Shown: in pieces, positions 33,947-41,307 of the stretch
Layout of the letters: every line of letters starts with the position of its first letter
Numbering within the stretch: position 1 is the first letter of the stretch
Assembly (NCBI GenBank): GCA_029785825.1
Contig: JAFLYY010000001.1
Coordinates: 124,001-188,000 of the forward strand
DNA: 64,000 nucleotides
From: Nitrososphaerota archaeon
GTDB taxonomy: Archaea; Thermoproteota; Nitrososphaeria; Nitrososphaerales; Gagatemarchaeaceae
Reading direction: 5' to 3'
Position numbers and translations under genes: made by a program
Notes under the pieces: generated by a model
Database searches by the model: none
Told to the model about the DNA's origin: nothing
Seen by the model: the letters and a program-made list of their open reading frames with translations, nothing else

Positions 33947-34135
33947 TCATGTCTGATTTATGAGGTGATCGACCTGGTCGGAGGGTTCTGTGTATGGCGG
34001 ATCCCCCCAATCTTGTCGGGGTGCTTTCATGAGCCTCGGGTTCGCTTCCTCCCTGAAGCGGGCCGCCGCGCCCCGGGATGACTCACCAGCGCCTGGTGTC
34101 CTTTCAAAACTGATGGAATATATATCCCGGCAAAG

Positions 34136-34663
34136 ATGTCCGTCAGAGACTTGAAGACCACAGTCGTTGCCGCGATAGTCGTAGTTGCCGTCGTGGTCGT
34201 CGGGGCAGCCGCCGCAGTCTTCCTGATGGCCCCCAGCGGAAGTCTGATAGTAGGAGTGACAGATGCGCCGTCGACTGGGGCCGTCTCTCACATCTATCTT
34301 ACAATCACGGATATCACCCTCCAGGGCGCGGGTAACTCCAGCACCACCTTCAAGGTCAACGCGACGACCTTCGACTTGCTGGCGCTGCAGAATGTGACCA
34401 AGATGCTAGGGAAGAACAGCATCCCCGTGGGCAACTACACGATGGCCAGGTTTGGAGTCACCGCTGCGATAGCTACGGTGAGCGGGAAGAACGTGACCCT
34501 CACAGTCCCAAGCGGCCAGATCAAGGTTCCAATGCACTTCGCAATCGCTGCCGGGAAGACGACTACCATCGTGCTCGATATCACGGCAGACATGACCGCC
34601 ATCAGCGCCTCGAACAACCTCAGGCCGACGGTCACGGGTGAAGAAACCGTCCCGCCGAGCTGA
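34136..34663 (+). CDS. Exported DUF4382 protein
   Basis: The 175-residue protein has an N-terminal membrane anchor or signal (VVAAIVVVAVVVVGAAAAVFL). A DUF4382 domain follows, beginning GSLIVGVTDAPSTGAVSHIYL and rich in strands, Thr and Asn. Such domains are extracytoplasmic and of unknown function. Possible N-glycosylation sites (N-x-S/T) occur several times, for example NSS, NAT and NVT. Confidence 0.7.
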   Translation: MSVRDLKTTVVAAIVVVAVVVVGAAAAVFLMAPSGSLIVGVTDAPSTGAVSHIYLTITDITLQGAGNSSTTFKVNATTFDLLALQNVTKMLGKNSIPVGNYTMARFGVTAAIATVSGKNVTLTVPSGQIKVPMHFAIAAGKTTTIVLDITADMTAISASNNLRPTVTGEETVPPS

Positions 34664-34681
34664 GGGTCGACCGCAGGTTCC

Positions 34682-34782
34682 AAAGAGAGAAACAAAGGCG
34701 CGCGCTCTCTCCAGTGGGCTGAGAAGTCAACTGCCGCAGAGTCTTCCAGAAAGATCACAGCAGCTGGGTCAGAAGACTAACC
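34682..34782 (+). repeat. Decayed, shortened copy of the element's repeat
   Basis: The block begins like the 25-bp direct repeat plus junction (AAAGAGAGAAACAAAGGCGC, then GCGCTCTCTC). It continues with parts of the 174-bp inverted repeat in the same orientation as the left copy (CAACTGCCGCAGAGTCTTCC against CAACTGCTGCAGAATTTTCT) and ends GGGTCAGAAGACTAACC against GGGTCAGGCTACTAACC. About half of the repeat is deleted in between. It marks an older insertion of the same kind of element. Confidence 0.6.
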
Positions 34783-34794
34783 CGACTACGGACA

Positions 34795-34977
34795 CGAGCC
34801 GGACGTTGAACCTCAGTTTCACCTTCCTGGCGAGGGCCGCCTGCTCTCTGGCCATCGCCGGGTCGGTGTGGGAGAGGGCCACGGCCGACTCGATCAGGAA
34901 CCTGATAGATGCTGCAGCGTCATCCTTCGCGCCCCTTCTCTGCCTCGCGGGGGCAACACCGGCCCGTCAGGTCTTAA
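34795..34977 (-). pseudogene. Truncated, inverted copy of the RNase P Rpp21 gene
   Basis: Bases 34795-34905 read on the minus strand match the intact Rpp21 gene at 39135-39245 with only about two differences in 111. Further 5', to about 34977, similarity drops and is seen mainly in the translation (RRGAKDDAAASIRFLIESAV against RKGAKEEAAEVVRFLTESAV) and in the GGTTAAGACC promoter element. The match stops abruptly at 34795, so both zinc-binding Cys pairs are missing and the product would be non-functional. The GTG start is replaced by GCG. Confidence 0.65.
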
Positions 34978-35110
34978 CCGTAGTCACTGGAGTTGGGTTG
35001 TTCGGAGAACGGGACAGAAGAGGCCCCCGCGGATGGACCCACGGCCGTTCAGCTCTCCACGGAAGAGAACGGCAGTTCACTTTATTAGGTCCCGCGGGTT
35101 CGAACGGGGC

Positions 35111-35260
35111 ATGTCGTTCCTGAAGAAGATGAAGGACAAGACTGAGGAAGCCGCGAAGAAGGGCGTCGAGGTAGGGAAGGAAGCGGGAGAGAAGGGCGTA
35201 GACGTAGGGAAGAAGGGTGTCAAGAAGACCGACGAAGCCGTCAGAGGAAAGGACGACTAG
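35111..35260 (+). CDS. Small Lys-rich helical protein
   Basis: From ATG 35111 a 49-residue protein is built of 11-residue-like repeats (KGVEVGKEAGEKGVDVGKKG), a pattern typical of amphipathic, partly disordered LEA-like or apolipoprotein-like small proteins. It sits in the segment between the two repeat copies of the tRNA-Gly locus. Coding status is moderately supported by the regular repeat. Confidence 0.5.
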   Translation: MSFLKKMKDKTEEAAKKGVEVGKEAGEKGVDVGKKGVKKTDEAVRGKDD

Positions 35261-35564
35261 ACAGGCCGCCGCTCGGGCCACGAAAGCCGACCCCTAAGAA
35301 ACGCCTAATCGTGCTCGGCTGACACAGCATCTGCATTGCTCGACCTCATCTTCTCCGAGTCTGCGCTCGAGCTGACTCCCAGGGAGGTGGCCCGAGAGGG
35401 CGCGCGCATGTGTGCATATCAGCATGTGTCTGAGAGAGGACGACTGCGTGGGCCCCCCACAGGCGCTTCAGCGCCCGCTCGCATGTTTCTGATCGCTCGC
35501 TAGTACTTGCGTCTGTGCTTGCTCGCCTGCCTGTCCGCCTTCCCTCTTATCCCGTAAGTGGAGG
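35261..35564. other. Gene-less spacer left of the inverted-repeat element
   Basis: No gene is seen. The sequence contains many alternating GT/CA-like words (GCATGTGTGCATAT, GCTCGCTCGC) and runs into the purine tract of the direct repeat. Confidence 0.35.
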
Positions 35565-35589
35565 AAGAGAGAGAGGAAACAAAGGTGCG
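35565..35589 (+). repeat. 25-bp direct repeat, left copy
   Basis: Identical to 38223-38247: a GA-rich tract followed by GGAAACAAAGGTGCG. The copy at the tRNA side includes the tRNA-Gly 3' terminal bases, so this left copy is the expected other end of an insertion. Confidence 0.65.
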
Positions 35590-35597
35590 CGCTCTCT

Positions 35598-35771
35598 CTC
35601 TCTCTCTTTGTAGGCTGAACGCGTCAGGGGCGTTGCTGTGTGTTTGTGTGCCTGTGGTGAGAGGTCCAGCCAACTGCTGCAGAATTTTCTGAAAAATTTC
35701 AGCACATGTGTCAGGACTGACTGCTGCAAAAAATTACCTGAAAGAAATAACAGGCAGTTGGGTCAGGCTAC
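35598..35771 (+). repeat. 174-bp terminal inverted repeat, left
   Basis: It is the exact reverse complement of 38060-38233, with no mismatch found by eye. It begins in a CT microsatellite tract and ends GGGTCAGGCTAC. Internal palindromic words such as CTGAAAAATTTCAG and CTGCTGCAAA occur. Perfect identity implies recent insertion or continuing copy correction. Confidence 0.85.
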
Positions 35772-35775
35772 TAAC

Positions 35776-36147
35776 CTATGCCCCGGAGAGCAACTGTTTG
35801 ACTCGTCCTCGGATGTTATCTGACACACTTGAGAGCTTCTTCTTCGCTCCTCCCGTCAATAGAGCGGTATGCATTAAGGCGTCGCGTATTGGTTTGTATT
35901 CTGCCGCGTCTCTGGAAAGCGCAGCTTCTTTCGTTGGACTCCGGGTCTTGTCAACCAGATTCGCCAGGCCATCCATTGAGAGGTAGCTCGTGTCGTCCGG
36001 CTTTGTTCTGATTTGGATACTGATATTGCCTTTCTCCATGTTCGCTTTCTCTTTCCCTCTCATTTCCTCGATGTCTCGAACGGCTTCCTTGCTGCTAAGA
36101 CCTTTGTCAGAGATGTGTTTTCTTATCAAGTCCGAAGGCATGGTCAA
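35776..36147 (-). CDS. Hypothetical protein of the inverted-repeat element
   Basis: The 123-residue protein ends just inside the left inverted repeat. A helical, basic N-terminal half (SDLIRKHISDKGLSSKEAVR) is followed by NISIQIRTKPDDTSYLSMDG and a helical tail (EYKPIRDALMHTALLTGGAK). It is probably soluble. It is divergent from the 564-residue gene, with small palindromes (GGTTAG-A-CTAACC at 36202-36214) in the shared spacer. I recognise no family. Confidence 0.55.
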   Translation of the reverse strand: MTMPSDLIRKHISDKGLSSKEAVRDIEEMRGKEKANMEKGNISIQIRTKPDDTSYLSMDGLANLVDKTRSPTKEAALSRDAAEYKPIRDALMHTALLTGGAKKKLSSVSDNIRGRVKQLLSGA

Positions 36148-36296
36148 AGGAAAGAGGGTCGGAAGGCAGAACCAGTGGATGTTGACTGACGAAGGAAGAC
36201 GGGTTAGACTAACCAGCTAGTCTTGGTATTCGCGAATTGTTGCCGACGCAATGAATTACTTAAAGAAGCGAAGTTGATTGCCGCGTCCGCCATAGG

Positions 36297-37991
36297 ATGA
36301 AGAAGAAGCAGATTGGGTTGCTAGTAACGGAGATCGGCTTACCCATAGGTATGGGGACCTTAATCTGGGCAGTCTTCAACGAACCTGTTATCGCTGTTAC
36401 TTTCGGCTTCCTGTTATCCATACTGTCACTCCAAGTGAACTCTGTTTTCAATGAAGAGCGGAGTAACATTACTTTTGCGACACCATCGCTCAGGAATGTT
36501 AACGACCATGTGACCAGATTACTGAAGGATTCCTCGGGTAACAAACTCTTCAGCGAAGTAATGGGTGCCAAGCTGAGCAAGTTGGACTCTGAAATAGGTT
36601 CGTCGTCCATCGAGTTTGCCCAAGCAGACATAGAGCCGAAGGCAAAGCTAATGATTGAGCGGTGCGAAAAGGGGGGAAGAGCTACTTCTCTTGTGAATCT
36701 TGGAGAATACTGGACAACAGTGGGAGATTACTTCGAGCTATGTAGAAAGGCTACAAAAGAGGGCAAGAAAATCACAAGAATGTTCATACTTCAAAAATCT
36801 GTTCTTGCGGAACAAACGCAAAAGAAAACTAGAGAAGCCCTTCTAAAGCAGATTAGTGAAGACAGCCAAGCTGGCATCGAAGTCTATGTTATAGATTCAG
36901 ACATGGTAGGGGACGCGGAAGCAATCCAAGATTTCGGGATTTGGGACGAAAAAGTACTCTGCCATGTTCAGCCAACGGGCCGAAGAAGCAAGGAGGTCAA
37001 AGCGACATACTCCGCAATTCAAGAAGACTTGGACAAAGCTAACAGATGGTGGGAAGTCTTGGTCAGAGCCAGAGTTGCCCCAATGCAAGCGTTAGATTCA
37101 TTCGTTGATTCCAACTTGAAAGGTTCGGGCTCTTTCTTATCGAAGGACGCAGCCATTGAACTTCGAGATACGGCGAAGAAAACGGAAGAACTATCGAAGG
37201 GTTGCCGAAGCACTTTCCTGAGTGGCGGGAAAAGCGAGAGTTGCTCATGGTATCACGGTGCCTGGCAATACCTAAGACTCTTGGACATGGTATCGACACC
37301 AGACTGGCACGCCGAGTTCTATCACAATGCATTAACAACTGTCATGCAAACGAAGCCAGGTGCAAGTATACTGATTTCTGGACTTGCAGATTATGCTATG
37401 CTTGGACACGTTAGACAGGCGGTGCGATATGTGAATGCCAACCCGAGCATAGTGGTCACAGACATCTGTTCTACCCCGCTACGAATGTCCGAATGGTACG
37501 CAAACAAGTACGGCTTCACCATTCAGACAGTGGAAGGTCACATAGTCAATACACCTGCACTCAAGAACTCCTCATTCGATGTAATTGTTACAGACGCGTT
37601 TGTGACGCGGTTCCGGCAAGACGAAACTGAAGATGTAATCAAACGCTGGAAGAACCTACTCGTTCACCATGGCAAGGTAATCACTACAATAAGGATATCA
37701 GATGAGAGCCGTTCGTTTACTGCAACACAAGAACAACAGTCCGAATTCGTCGACAGAGCCTGGTCCAGAGCGGTGGACCGCGGTGGGTTGGTTCTCGAGG
37801 CAATTGGCTATGAAAGGCTCAAAGAAATTGCCAGAAGCTACGCGGCGAGAATAGGGAGTTATCCGTTCAAATCGGATGAGGCTCGGAGTCTCTTCCTGAA
37901 AGAGGGATTTACGCTAAAGTTTGACGAGAGAACGACCCCAGGCGAGTTTGAACCAACAAAATACCTAGAGATTATTGCAGAGAAGTCCTGA
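36297..37991 (+). CDS. Membrane-anchored protein with C-terminal methyltransferase-like fold
   Basis: The 564-residue protein begins with two adjoining membrane helices (LLVTEIGLPIGMGTLIWAV and VIAVTFGFLLSILSL). A middle alpha/beta domain follows (residues about 130-235, KKITRMFILQKSV then AGIEVYVIDSDMV). The C-terminal third (about 355-480) resembles a class I SAM methyltransferase: GASILISGLADYAMLGHV for the SAM loop, IVVTDICSTPLRMSEWYA for strand two and SFDVIVTDAFVTRF for motif IV. It is the main cargo of the element. ATG 36297 lies 40 bases after a TATA-like ACTTAAAGAAG. The substrate is unknown. Confidence 0.6.
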   Translation: MKKKQIGLLVTEIGLPIGMGTLIWAVFNEPVIAVTFGFLLSILSLQVNSVFNEERSNITFATPSLRNVNDHVTRLLKDSSGNKLFSEVMGAKLSKLDSEIGSSSIEFAQADIEPKAKLMIERCEKGGRATSLVNLGEYWTTVGDYFELCRKATKEGKKITRMFILQKSVLAEQTQKKTREALLKQISEDSQAGIEVYVIDSDMVGDAEAIQDFGIWDEKVLCHVQPTGRRSKEVKATYSAIQEDLDKANRWWEVLVRARVAPMQALDSFVDSNLKGSGSFLSKDAAIELRDTAKKTEELSKGCRSTFLSGGKSESCSWYHGAWQYLRLLDMVSTPDWHAEFYHNALTTVMQTKPGASILISGLADYAMLGHVRQAVRYVNANPSIVVTDICSTPLRMSEWYANKYGFTIQTVEGHIVNTPALKNSSFDVIVTDAFVTRFRQDETEDVIKRWKNLLVHHGKVITTIRISDESRSFTATQEQQSEFVDRAWSRAVDRGGLVLEAIGYERLKEIARSYAARIGSYPFKSDEARSLFLKEGFTLKFDERTTPGEFEPTKYLEIIAEKS

Positions 37992-38059
37992 TTTTGTAAC
38001 GAAGAGGACTTCATTGCCTCCGCAGGCTCGAATCTTCGCTCCATAGACACATTCCCCTT

Positions 38060-38233
38060 GTAGCCTGACCCAACTGCCTGTTATTTCTTTCAGGTAATTT
38101 TTTGCAGCAGTCAGTCCTGACACATGTGCTGAAATTTTTCAGAAAATTCTGCAGCAGTTGGCTGGACCTCTCACCACAGGCACACAAACACACAGCAACG
38201 CCCCTGACGCGTTCAGCCTACAAAGAGAGAGAG
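38060..38233 (-). repeat. 174-bp terminal inverted repeat, right
   Basis: Exact reverse complement of 35598-35771. It ends in a GA tract that merges with the 25-bp direct repeat and lies 10 bases from the tRNA-Gly 3' end. Confidence 0.85.
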
Positions 38234-38247
38234 GAAACAAAGGTGCG
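38223..38247 (+). repeat. 25-bp direct repeat, right copy, overlapping tRNA-Gly
   Basis: Its last four bases (38244-38247) are the 3' end of the tRNA-Gly gene and its first eleven lie within the right inverted repeat. It is identical to 35565-35589. A weaker relative begins at 34682. Confidence 0.65.
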
Positions 38248-38336
38248 GTCGCCGGGATTTGAACCCGGGTTACCAGCTTGGAGGGCTGATGTCCTGGACC
38301 AGACTGTCCCCTCGGAGAGGACTGGACGACGACCGC
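38244..38336 (-). tRNA. tRNA-Gly(TCC) with an 18-base insertion in the D loop
   Basis: The acceptor stem (GCGGTCG/CGACCGC, A), T arm (CCGGG-TTCAAAT-CCCGG) and anticodon arm (TCAGC-CCTCCAA-GCTGG, anticodon TCC) are clear. The gene is 93 bases. Removing 18 (CCTCTCCGAGGGGACAGT or a shifted equivalent) leaves a standard 75-base tRNA with D arm GTCC-AGTCTGGTCCA-GGAC. The inserted bases form a GTCC...GGAC hairpin, as expected for a bulge-helix-bulge intron at a non-canonical position. Exact splice points are ambiguous by up to five bases because CAGTC is repeated. Base 33 is C, not the usual U. Confidence 0.85.
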
Positions 38337-38364
38337 ACGAGCGACCGAGCGTCCCAGACTGTTT

Positions 38365-39036
38365 TTAATCCTTGAACCCTTCCACGGCCTTCTCGATCTC
38401 GTAGAGCACTCTCGCTGCGACGACGTGGGCCTCCAGCGGCTTCGGGTGCACCCTGACCACCTCGTCCAGCGCGGCCGCCGTCTCCTTCGAAAAGTGCCCG
38501 CGGGGGAACCCTCCGACCACCACGACCGGGTCGTCCGACGCGGCCGCCTCCTCCGCGAACCCCCTGGGGGTCGACCTCCGCCCGAGCACGGACAGCCCGA
38601 ACACCCTGCCGCCCCCGACCCTCCTCACAAGCTCCTTCACCCCCCAGTCATGGACCCGGAGCAGCCCCCCCTCAGAGCCCCCCGTCAGGGCTTCCTCCAT
38701 CAGGCCCCTGAACCTGATGTAGTTCTTGGGGATCCGTGTCTTCTCGGCCACCTCGACCACCCTCCCTGGCCATGTGTGGACGTATGCCCTCGCCTTCCCG
38801 TCCAGGTATAGTGGGGTCCCGGTGACGCTCAGGAGCGCGACGTGGACCAGGTCAGGCCTCCCTCTCTTCTCGGAGTCAGGGAGCCTCTCCATGGCCGAGT
38901 GATGGAAGCTCCTGTCCAGGAGTATCTCCCCTGGCTCCTTCCCCCTCCGCGTGGCGTCGCTCGCGACCGCCGGCCGCCCCCATATCTCCCTGGGGACCAG
39001 CTCCAGGGCAGACTCCGCCAGCACGAAGCTGATCAA
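38365..39036 (-). CDS. nep1: 16S rRNA pseudouridine N1-methyltransferase Nep1
   Basis: The 223-residue protein matches the Emg1/Nep1 SPOUT methyltransferases, which methylate a conserved pseudouridine in the small-subunit rRNA during assembly. Signature segments are LLDRSFHHSAM, RPDLVHVALLSVTGTPL, PKNYIRFRGLMEEAL and the knot-forming late region (DPVVVVGGFPRGHF). It lies just upstream of the tRNA-Gly on the same strand and divergent from the Rpp21 gene, in a neighbourhood of ribosome-biogenesis genes. Confidence 0.9.
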   Translation of the reverse strand: MISFVLAESALELVPREIWGRPAVASDATRRGKEPGEILLDRSFHHSAMERLPDSEKRGRPDLVHVALLSVTGTPLYLDGKARAYVHTWPGRVVEVAEKTRIPKNYIRFRGLMEEALTGGSEGGLLRVHDWGVKELVRRVGGGRVFGLSVLGRRSTPRGFAEEAAASDDPVVVVGGFPRGHFSKETAAALDEVVRVHPKPLEAHVVAARVLYEIEKAVEGFKD

Positions 39037-39091
39037 GCCGGCCCCGAGGGTCCGGGAGCACGGTTAAGACCTTCGCCACACGACAGGGGCT

Positions 39092-39403
39092 GTGAAGTCC
39101 CGGAAGGGGGCCAAGGAGGAGGCCGCCGAAGTCGTCAGGTTCCTGACCGAGTCGGCCGTGGCCCTCTCCCACACCGACCCGGCGATGGCCAGAGAGCAGG
39201 CGGCCCTCGCCAGGAAGGTGAAACTGAGGTTCAACGTCCGGCTCGACCCCTCCCTCAGGAGGTTCACCTGCCACGGGTGCAAGGAGCTCCTCGTCCCCGG
39301 CGTCAACGCCAGGGTCCGACTGGGTCACGGCAAGCAGGCCGTCATCAGGGTGACGTGCGCCGATTGCGGCCACGTAAACCGAAAAATCGTCGGAACGCCT
39401 TAA
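39092..39403 (+). CDS. rnp4: RNase P protein subunit Rpp21/Rpr2 (Rnp4)
   Basis: From GTG 39092 the 103-residue protein has the helical N-terminus and zinc ribbon (CHGC near residue 63 and CADC near 92) of archaeal RNase P protein 4, which joins Rnp3 and the catalytic RNA to process tRNA 5' ends. A GGTTAAGACC TATA-like element precedes it. The stop overlaps a TATA-like CCTTAAATAC for the next gene. A truncated inverted copy of its 5' part lies at 34795-34977. Confidence 0.88.
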   Translation: MKSRKGAKEEAAEVVRFLTESAVALSHTDPAMAREQAALARKVKLRFNVRLDPSLRRFTCHGCKELLVPGVNARVRLGHGKQAVIRVTCADCGHVNRKIVGTP

Positions 39404-39406
39404 ATA
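39397..39406 (+). promoter_or_regulatory. TATA box of the eS19 operon
   Basis: CCTTAAATAC overlaps the Rpp21 stop codon and lies 40 bases before the eS19 ATG, a normal archaeal spacing with a short leader. Confidence 0.5.
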
Positions 39407-39445
39407 CAGTTGGAAAGGGCTCGGAAATCCGCTTCGTGAAACGAA

Positions 39446-39898
39446 ATGGTGAACGCCCACGACGTCCCGTCAGGCAAGCTGATATCCGCCTTGGCCGAGC
39501 AGATGAAATCGGTCTCCGCTGTCCAGGAGCCCGACTGGGCGAAGTACGTCAAGACAGGCTCCCACGCTGAAAGGCCCCCTACGAACTCCGACTGGTGGTT
39601 CACCCGCGCTGCTTCGCTGCTTCGGAAGCTCTACCTCCACGGCCCGGTGGGCCTGGGGGACCTCGAAAGGGCCTACGGCGGCACGAAGGCGCTGCACTAT
39701 TATCCGAAGCACCATAGAGACGCGGGCGGCTCCTCCATCCGGAAGATCCTGAAGCAGCTGGAGCAGGCTGAGCTCGTGTCCAAGACCCCCAAGGGGAGGG
39801 TCCTGACTTCGAAGGGGCGGGCGATGCTGGACAAGACGAGCAGGGAGGTCTTCACGACGCTCGCCGCCGAAGACAAGGCGCTCGCGAGGTACGCGTAG
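39446..39898 (+). CDS. rps19e: 30S ribosomal protein eS19
   Basis: The 150-residue protein matches the archaeal/eukaryotic S19e family (PDWAKYVKTGSHAERPP, DWWFTRAASLLRKLYLHGPVG, GGSSIRKILKQLEQAELV). It is a winged-helix-like protein of the small-subunit head. It heads a run of ribosome-linked genes with gaps of 1-10 bases. Confidence 0.95.
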   Translation: MVNAHDVPSGKLISALAEQMKSVSAVQEPDWAKYVKTGSHAERPPTNSDWWFTRAASLLRKLYLHGPVGLGDLERAYGGTKALHYYPKHHRDAGGSSIRKILKQLEQAELVSKTPKGRVLTSKGRAMLDKTSREVFTTLAAEDKALARYA

Positions 39899-39900
39899 CC

Positions 39901-40176
39901 ATGTCCGAGCAGCCCCAGAAGCAGCCCGACAAGGAGGCTTCCGAGAGGAAGATGATGAGGGAAGGAGCCCTCAGGATGGCGCTCACTTCTGACGCGAGGC
40001 AGCGGCTCGCGAACGTCAGGATGGTCCGCCCAGACCTAGCTTCCTCCATAGAGGAATATGTCATCCAGCTCGCATCGTCCGGAAAGCTCGCGAAGCCGGT
40101 GGATGACGAGCAGGTCAAGCAGATGCTGACGGCGCTGCAGGGCAAGAAGCGCGAGATCAGCATCAGGAGAATATGA
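39901..40176 (+). CDS. PDCD5-family DNA-binding protein
   Basis: The 91-residue protein matches the PDCD5/TFAR19-related family ([20 protein letters not shown], then a helical C-terminus). A three-helix core binds DNA weakly in archaeal members. The eS19-PDCD5-eL39-eL31 order is conserved in archaea. The gene starts two bases after the eS19 stop. Confidence 0.9.
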   Translation: MSEQPQKQPDKEASERKMMREGALRMALTSDARQRLANVRMVRPDLASSIEEYVIQLASSGKLAKPVDDEQVKQMLTALQGKKREISIRRI

Positions 40177-40177
40177 A

Positions 40178-40336
40178 ATGGCCCGAGTGAAGGACGCTTC
40201 GAAGAAGAACAGGCTGACCAAGGCCACCAGGCAGGCGCGTTCCGTCCCAACCTGGGTCATAGTGAAGACCAACCGCAAAGTCCGGTCCAACCCGCAGCGG
40301 AGGCACTGGCGCCAGCGGAAACTGAAACTCAGGTGA
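40178..40336 (+). CDS. rpl39e: 50S ribosomal protein eL39
   Basis: This 52-residue basic protein ([20 protein letters not shown] and on, with [20 protein letters not shown]) is a clear L39e, which lies in the ribosomal exit tunnel. It begins one base after the PDCD5 stop. Confidence 0.95.
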   Translation: MARVKDASKKNRLTKATRQARSVPTWVIVKTNRKVRSNPQRRHWRQRKLKLR

Positions 40337-40342
40337 TAACAG

Positions 40343-40627
40343 TTGTCTGAAGATAAGAAAGGAGAGTTGACCAGGACCTACGTCGTCCCGCTCGGCGTGG
40401 TCTATGAGGCCCCGCCCTACCGGAGGGCGAAGAAGGCGGTGGCGGTCATAAGGGAGTTCGCGACCCGCCACATGAAGGCCGAGCAGGTCAGCATCGACAC
40501 CGAAGTCAACGAAGTGATCTGGGCGAGGGGGATCGAGCACCCCCCGAGGCGCATCACCCTCGAAATGGAGCGGGATGAGGACGGCGTCGTCAAGGTCAGC
40601 CTCCCCCCAGCGCCAGAAAAAGTGTGA
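40343..40627 (+). CDS. rpl31e: 50S ribosomal protein eL31
   Basis: The 94-residue protein from TTG 40343 matches L31e (RTYVVPLGVVYEAPPYRRAK, then EVNEVIWARGIEHPPRRITL). It sits near the tunnel exit and contacts SRP-type factors. It directly follows eL39 in the same unit. Confidence 0.95.
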   Translation: MSEDKKGELTRTYVVPLGVVYEAPPYRRAKKAVAVIREFATRHMKAEQVSIDTEVNEVIWARGIEHPPRRITLEMERDEDGVVKVSLPPAPEKV

Positions 40628-40631
40628 CCCG

Positions 40632-41297
40632 ATGGGTCTCCACCTGCTGGACATCTACCGCAGCCCCAACATAGGGATCTTCATGCGGGCCAACGACAGG
40701 TTCCTCCTCTTACCCAAGGGGCTCGCCCAGACGAAGTCTGACAAGCTCTGCGAAGCGCTTCAGGTGACCGCCGTCCCGACTTCGATCGGCGAGTCGAGGC
40801 TCCTGGGGGCGCTCGCGTCCATGAACGGCAACGGAGTGCTTGTCTCCAGGCTGGCTGAGGACGCCGAGATCGCTGAGATCAGGAGCGCCACCGGGCTGAA
40901 CGTCTCAAGGCTAGAATCCAAGCTGACGGCCGCGGGGAACCTCGTGGTAGCCAATGACAGGCGGGCCATCGCCTCCCCTGCCCTCGAAGCCAGGGCGCTC
41001 GCCCAGGTGAAAGACGTCCTGGGGACCGAGGTGGAGAGGGTCCCCATAGGGGAGTACCACCAGGTGGGGTCCCTAGCGGTAGCCACCAACAGCGGCGCTG
41101 CCGTCTATCCGGGGCTCGACGAAGCAGAGGCGGCCCGGTTCGGGGAGCTGCTGGGGGTCGACGCGTATCCGACGTCCGTGAACGGCGGGGTCCCTTACAT
41201 AGCCTCGGGGCTGGTTGCCAACTCGAGGAACGCGGTGGCCGGGAGCCTGACGACCGGACCGGAGCTTGTGTTTATAACGCGGGCGCTGAGCGTTTGA
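40632..41297 (+). CDS. eif6: Translation initiation factor aIF6
   Basis: From ATG 40632 the 221-residue protein shows the five-fold repeated alpha/beta units of aIF6 (IYRSPNIGIFMRANDRFLL, MNGNGVLVSRLAEDAEI, AAGNLVVANDRRAIASP, YHQVGSLAVATNSGA, VPYIASGLVANSRNAVAG). It binds the 50S subunit and prevents premature joining with 30S. Gene order with eL31 is conserved. Confidence 0.95.
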   Translation: MGLHLLDIYRSPNIGIFMRANDRFLLLPKGLAQTKSDKLCEALQVTAVPTSIGESRLLGALASMNGNGVLVSRLAEDAEIAEIRSATGLNVSRLESKLTAAGNLVVANDRRAIASPALEARALAQVKDVLGTEVERVPIGEYHQVGSLAVATNSGAAVYPGLDEAEAARFGELLGVDAYPTSVNGGVPYIASGLVANSRNAVAGSLTTGPELVFITRALSV

Positions 41298-41307
41298 AAA
41301 TCCTGAA

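Larger units (their letters stand above)
35565..38247. mobile_element. Inverted-repeat element inserted at tRNA-Gly 3' end
   Basis: Perfect 174-bp inverted repeats (35598-35771 and 38060-38233) enclose about 2.3 kb with two divergent genes. A 25-bp direct repeat (35565-35589 and 38223-38247) flanks the unit. Its right copy ends in the last four bases of the tRNA-Gly gene, so the insertion touches the tRNA 3' end. Base composition is clearly AT-richer than the neighbours. No integrase, transposase, Cas1 or polymerase gene is present, so it is probably mobilised in trans. Long inverted repeats with a target duplication at a tRNA 3' end recall casposons, but nothing encoded here proves that link. 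Confidence 0.65.

Noticed and set aside
35590-35610. CT microsatellite as an element end in itself
   Set aside because: Simple dinucleotide tracts expand easily. The boundary was placed by the exact match of both inverted repeats instead.
35565-38247. Naming the inverted-repeat element a casposon
   Set aside because: No Cas1 or DNA polymerase gene is present. Only the inverted repeats, direct repeat and tRNA target are shared, so the name is not justified.
38842-39570. Long plus-strand frame across nep1 and the Rpp21 gene
   Set aside because: It is an Arg/Pro/Gly-rich shadow frame typical of high-GC coding DNA, and it conflicts with two recognised genes.
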